Source: Candidatus Chlorobium masyuteum
GTDB taxonomy: Bacteria > Bacteroidota > Chlorobiia > Chlorobiales > Chlorobiaceae
Length of the DNA stretch: 64,000 nucleotides
Assembly: GCF_011601315.1 (NCBI RefSeq)
Contig: NZ_JAAORA010000005.1
Coordinates: 62,001 to 126,000, forward strand
Direction of reading: 5' to 3'
Below, piece by piece: positions 62,311-64,000 of this stretch. The translations under genes and the position numbers were made by a program. The notes beneath the pieces are model-generated. The model worked only from the letters and a program-made list of their open reading frames with translations, searched no databases and was not told where the DNA came from. Within the stretch, counting starts at the first letter, position 1; every line of letters starts with the position of its first letter.

Positions 62311-63519
62311 ATGCCTCCCGATAAAAAAATCCTGACATTCAACACCGGTTCGTCCAGCATCAAGTTTGCCCTCTATATGATCGGTAAAGAGGAGCAGCTT
62401 GTTTTTTCCGGTTCACTGACCAAAATCGGTCAGCCTGAGGGCCGCTGCCTGGTTAACGACCGGGAGGGAAAGATACTCGCAAATGAGCGAATTGTTGTGC
62501 CGGACCATGCTGCGGCATGCCGCTATCTTTTCTCATGGTTGGAGTCGGAGTTTGCGGATCGCAAACCCGATGCGGTTGGCCATCGGATGGTTCACGGCGG
62601 CCCTTTGTACTTTACGCCACAGCCTGTGACCCCGGAACTTCTCACATCTCTTGATGCTCTGAGTCCTTATGCTCCGCAGCATCTTCCACCTGCACTCGAT
62701 GCGCTCAGGTGTGCGGTGAAGCTTTTTCCCGCCGCCTTTCAGGTAACCTGCTTTGATACCTCGTTTCATTCAGCCATGCCACCGATTGCAAAGCTCTATG
62801 CACTTCCTGAATCCATACGGAATCGAGGGGTTCAGCGCTACGGGTTTCATGGACTCTCCTACGAATACATCCTTGGAGAGCTTGTGCGGCTTGAAGGGCC
62901 AACGATCATGAAGGAGAGGATTATTATTGCCCATCTTGGTCATGGAGCAAGCATGGCGGCAGTAAAGGAGGGCAGGAGTATTGAGACAACAATGGGATTT
63001 TCTCCGGCAGGCGGACTTGTGATGAGTACTCGTACCGGTGATCTCGATCCCGGTGTGATTTTGTTTCTGCTCGAAGAGGGAGTGTTGAGTCCGCAAGAGA
63101 TCAAAGTGATGGTTACCAGGCGCTCTGGACTGCTTGGCGTTTCAGCTCGATCAGGCGATATGCGTGAACTGCTTGCGGCTGAGCAGAGTGATTCGTCAGC
63201 ACGTGATGCTGTTGAGCTATTCTGTTACCAGGCGCGTAAATATATCGGAGCACTCTCTGTTGTACTTGGAGGGCTCGACAGAGTGGTGTTCAGCGGCGGT
63301 ATAGGGGAGAACTCCACTGAAATCAGGTATCGCCTCTGCCAGGGGCTGGAGTTTCTCGGCATCAGGGTTGATGGGCGTAAAAACAGGAACAATAAAGCCG
63401 ACCTGACAGATGAAAACGGAACGGTTAAGATAAGCGTCATCAAAACCAATGAGGAGCTGATGATTGCCCGCCATACCATGACGCTGCTGCGAGCGATGCG
63501 GCCTGAACAACGGGGGTGA
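62311..63519 (+). CDS. ackA: Acetate kinase
   Basis: A 402-residue ASKHA-fold kinase. Conserved LTFNTGSSSIKF at the N-terminus, GHRMVHGG, CFDTSFHS, RYGFHGLSYEYI, AHLGHGASMAAV, MSTRTGDLDPG and VFSGGIGENS. It makes ATP from acyl phosphate. Together with the preceding transferase it allows substrate-level phosphorylation from acyl-CoA, or activation of acetate for assimilation. Butyrate or propionate kinases are alternatives within the family. Confidence 0.93.
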   Translation: MPPDKKILTFNTGSSSIKFALYMIGKEEQLVFSGSLTKIGQPEGRCLVNDREGKILANERIVVPDHAAACRYLFSWLESEFADRKPDAVGHRMVHGGPLYFTPQPVTPELLTSLDALSPYAPQHLPPALDALRCAVKLFPAAFQVTCFDTSFHSAMPPIAKLYALPESIRNRGVQRYGFHGLSYEYILGELVRLEGPTIMKERIIIAHLGHGASMAAVKEGRSIETTMGFSPAGGLVMSTRTGDLDPGVILFLLEEGVLSPQEIKVMVTRRSGLLGVSARSGDMRELLAAEQSDSSARDAVELFCYQARKYIGALSVVLGGLDRVVFSGGIGENSTEIRYRLCQGLEFLGIRVDGRKNRNNKADLTDENGTVKISVIKTNEELMIARHTMTLLRAMRPEQRG

Positions 63520-63582
63520 ATGCGCCCTCTTTTTGAACGGGCGCGGGTGATTCCGGCGTTTACTGCGGCATGCAGCTGCTCT

Positions 63583-64000
63583 TCAGCGGTAGGTATCAAT
63601 CAGGTTTTGAAATGCCTTCTCATCCGGTGGTTTCTGCTTGTAGAGCGGGGTTTTGCCAACGCCGATAAGATCTTCGTAAAGTTCCCGCCCTTCACTCCGG
63701 AAGAACACTCCCAGCGGAAGTTTGCCCGTCGCGGTTGCCAGCCCGAAGGCGGCAGCACGATCTGTGGCGTCGTGACTCTCCGGCAGGTAGACGGTATTCT
63801 CCTTGAACCACTGGTAGGTGTTCACTTTATTGAAGACAACGCAGGGCTGGAAAACGTCAACGAGAGAAAATCCCCTGAAAGAGATTGCCTGCATGATCAA
63901 CTTTTTGGTCTCTTCAACATCTCCGGCATAAGCCCGGGCAATGAACGGTGCGTTGAGTGCCAGCGCCACAGCAAGGGGGTTGAAGGGCTCAAGCATGACA
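63583..64000 (-). CDS. 2-oxoacid:ferredoxin oxidoreductase beta subunit, C-terminal part
   Basis: The frame remains open to the right window edge, so only the C-terminal 138 or so residues are seen. It reads VMLEPFNPLAVALALNAPF, RAYAGDVEETKKLI, FSLVDVFQPCVVFNKVNTYQWFK and DRAAAFGLA. This matches the end of the thiamine-diphosphate beta subunit of KorB-type 2-oxoacid:ferredoxin oxidoreductases. In green sulfur bacteria such enzymes run the reductive TCA cycle. It faces ackA; the alpha subunit probably lies outside the window. Whether the substrate is pyruvate, 2-oxoglutarate or another oxoacid is not decidable here. Confidence 0.82.
   Translation of the reverse strand, partial: VMLEPFNPLAVALALNAPFIARAYAGDVEETKKLIMQAISFRGFSLVDVFQPCVVFNKVNTYQWFKENTVYLPESHDATDRAAAFGLATATGKLPLGVFFRSEGRELYEDLIGVGKTPLYKQKPPDEKAFQNLIDTYR

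Overview
The window looks like chromosomal DNA of a green sulfur bacterium (Chlorobiota). This is an inference from gene content: phytoene synthase beside lysS, a UbiA-type prenyltransferase, a 2-oxoacid:ferredoxin oxidoreductase subunit, LpxD, two OmpA-type lipoproteins (so a Gram-negative envelope) and many small proteins of the kind seen in that phylum. No 16S rRNA gene is present. Most of the window is moderately GC-rich housekeeping sequence with short operons.

Layout. 1-4.9 kb (minus): an exopolysaccharide operon with a TPR/beta-barrel outer-membrane protein, a BcsA-like GT2 synthase and a GH8 lipoprotein cut by the window edge. 5.1-8.0 kb: CsgG-like protein, RsgA and a complete class D beta-lactamase. 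8.0-13 kb is an accessory island. It holds antitoxin-type genes whose toxins are truncated or missing (HigB/RelE-like, MqsR, GNAT/TacT-like), and in its middle a strikingly AT-rich RloA-RloB (AbiL-like) defence pair. 13.0-14.6 kb carries a radical SAM/SPASM enzyme downstream of a 126-residue cysteine-free protein. A textbook terminator hairpin separates them, and the pair is bracketed by 57-bp direct repeats derived from the 3' end of the neighbouring ubiA-like gene. This is my best candidate for an undescribed system.

15-25 kb: prenyltransferase, RTX/cadherin secreted protein, a TetR regulator divergent from arsM-arsN2 (arsenic biotransformation), a TPR lipoprotein-like gene, the conserved ATP-grasp/alpha-E/transglutaminase triad and a nucleotide-sugar epimerase. 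25-37 kb: lysS-crtB, hflX-ybeY, pal, an aminotransferase, rnpB, a zinc-ribbon coiled-coil protein, tRNA-Leu(CAG), rpmG, lysA and metF. 37-44.8 kb: comEC, a Nudix hydrolase, an OppC-type permease, rplY-prs and lpxD.

44.8-53.4 kb: a GH15-DUF547 fusion, an OmpA lipoprotein, a SnoaL-like/mntH/usp operon and a LuxR-type regulator. 53.5-55.4 kb: a PapD-like chaperone downstream of two small secreted proteins, with no usher in view. 56-60.8 kb: a soluble multi-PAS hybrid histidine kinase, an MsrB lacking the catalytic cysteine, and a DUF1275 membrane protein. 61.3-64 kb: a phosphate acyltransferase and acetate kinase next to the C-terminus of a 2-oxoacid:ferredoxin oxidoreductase beta subunit. Together these could convert 2-oxoacids to an organic acid plus ATP, or work in reverse. 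No CRISPR array, insertion sequence transposase, integrase or rRNA gene was seen.
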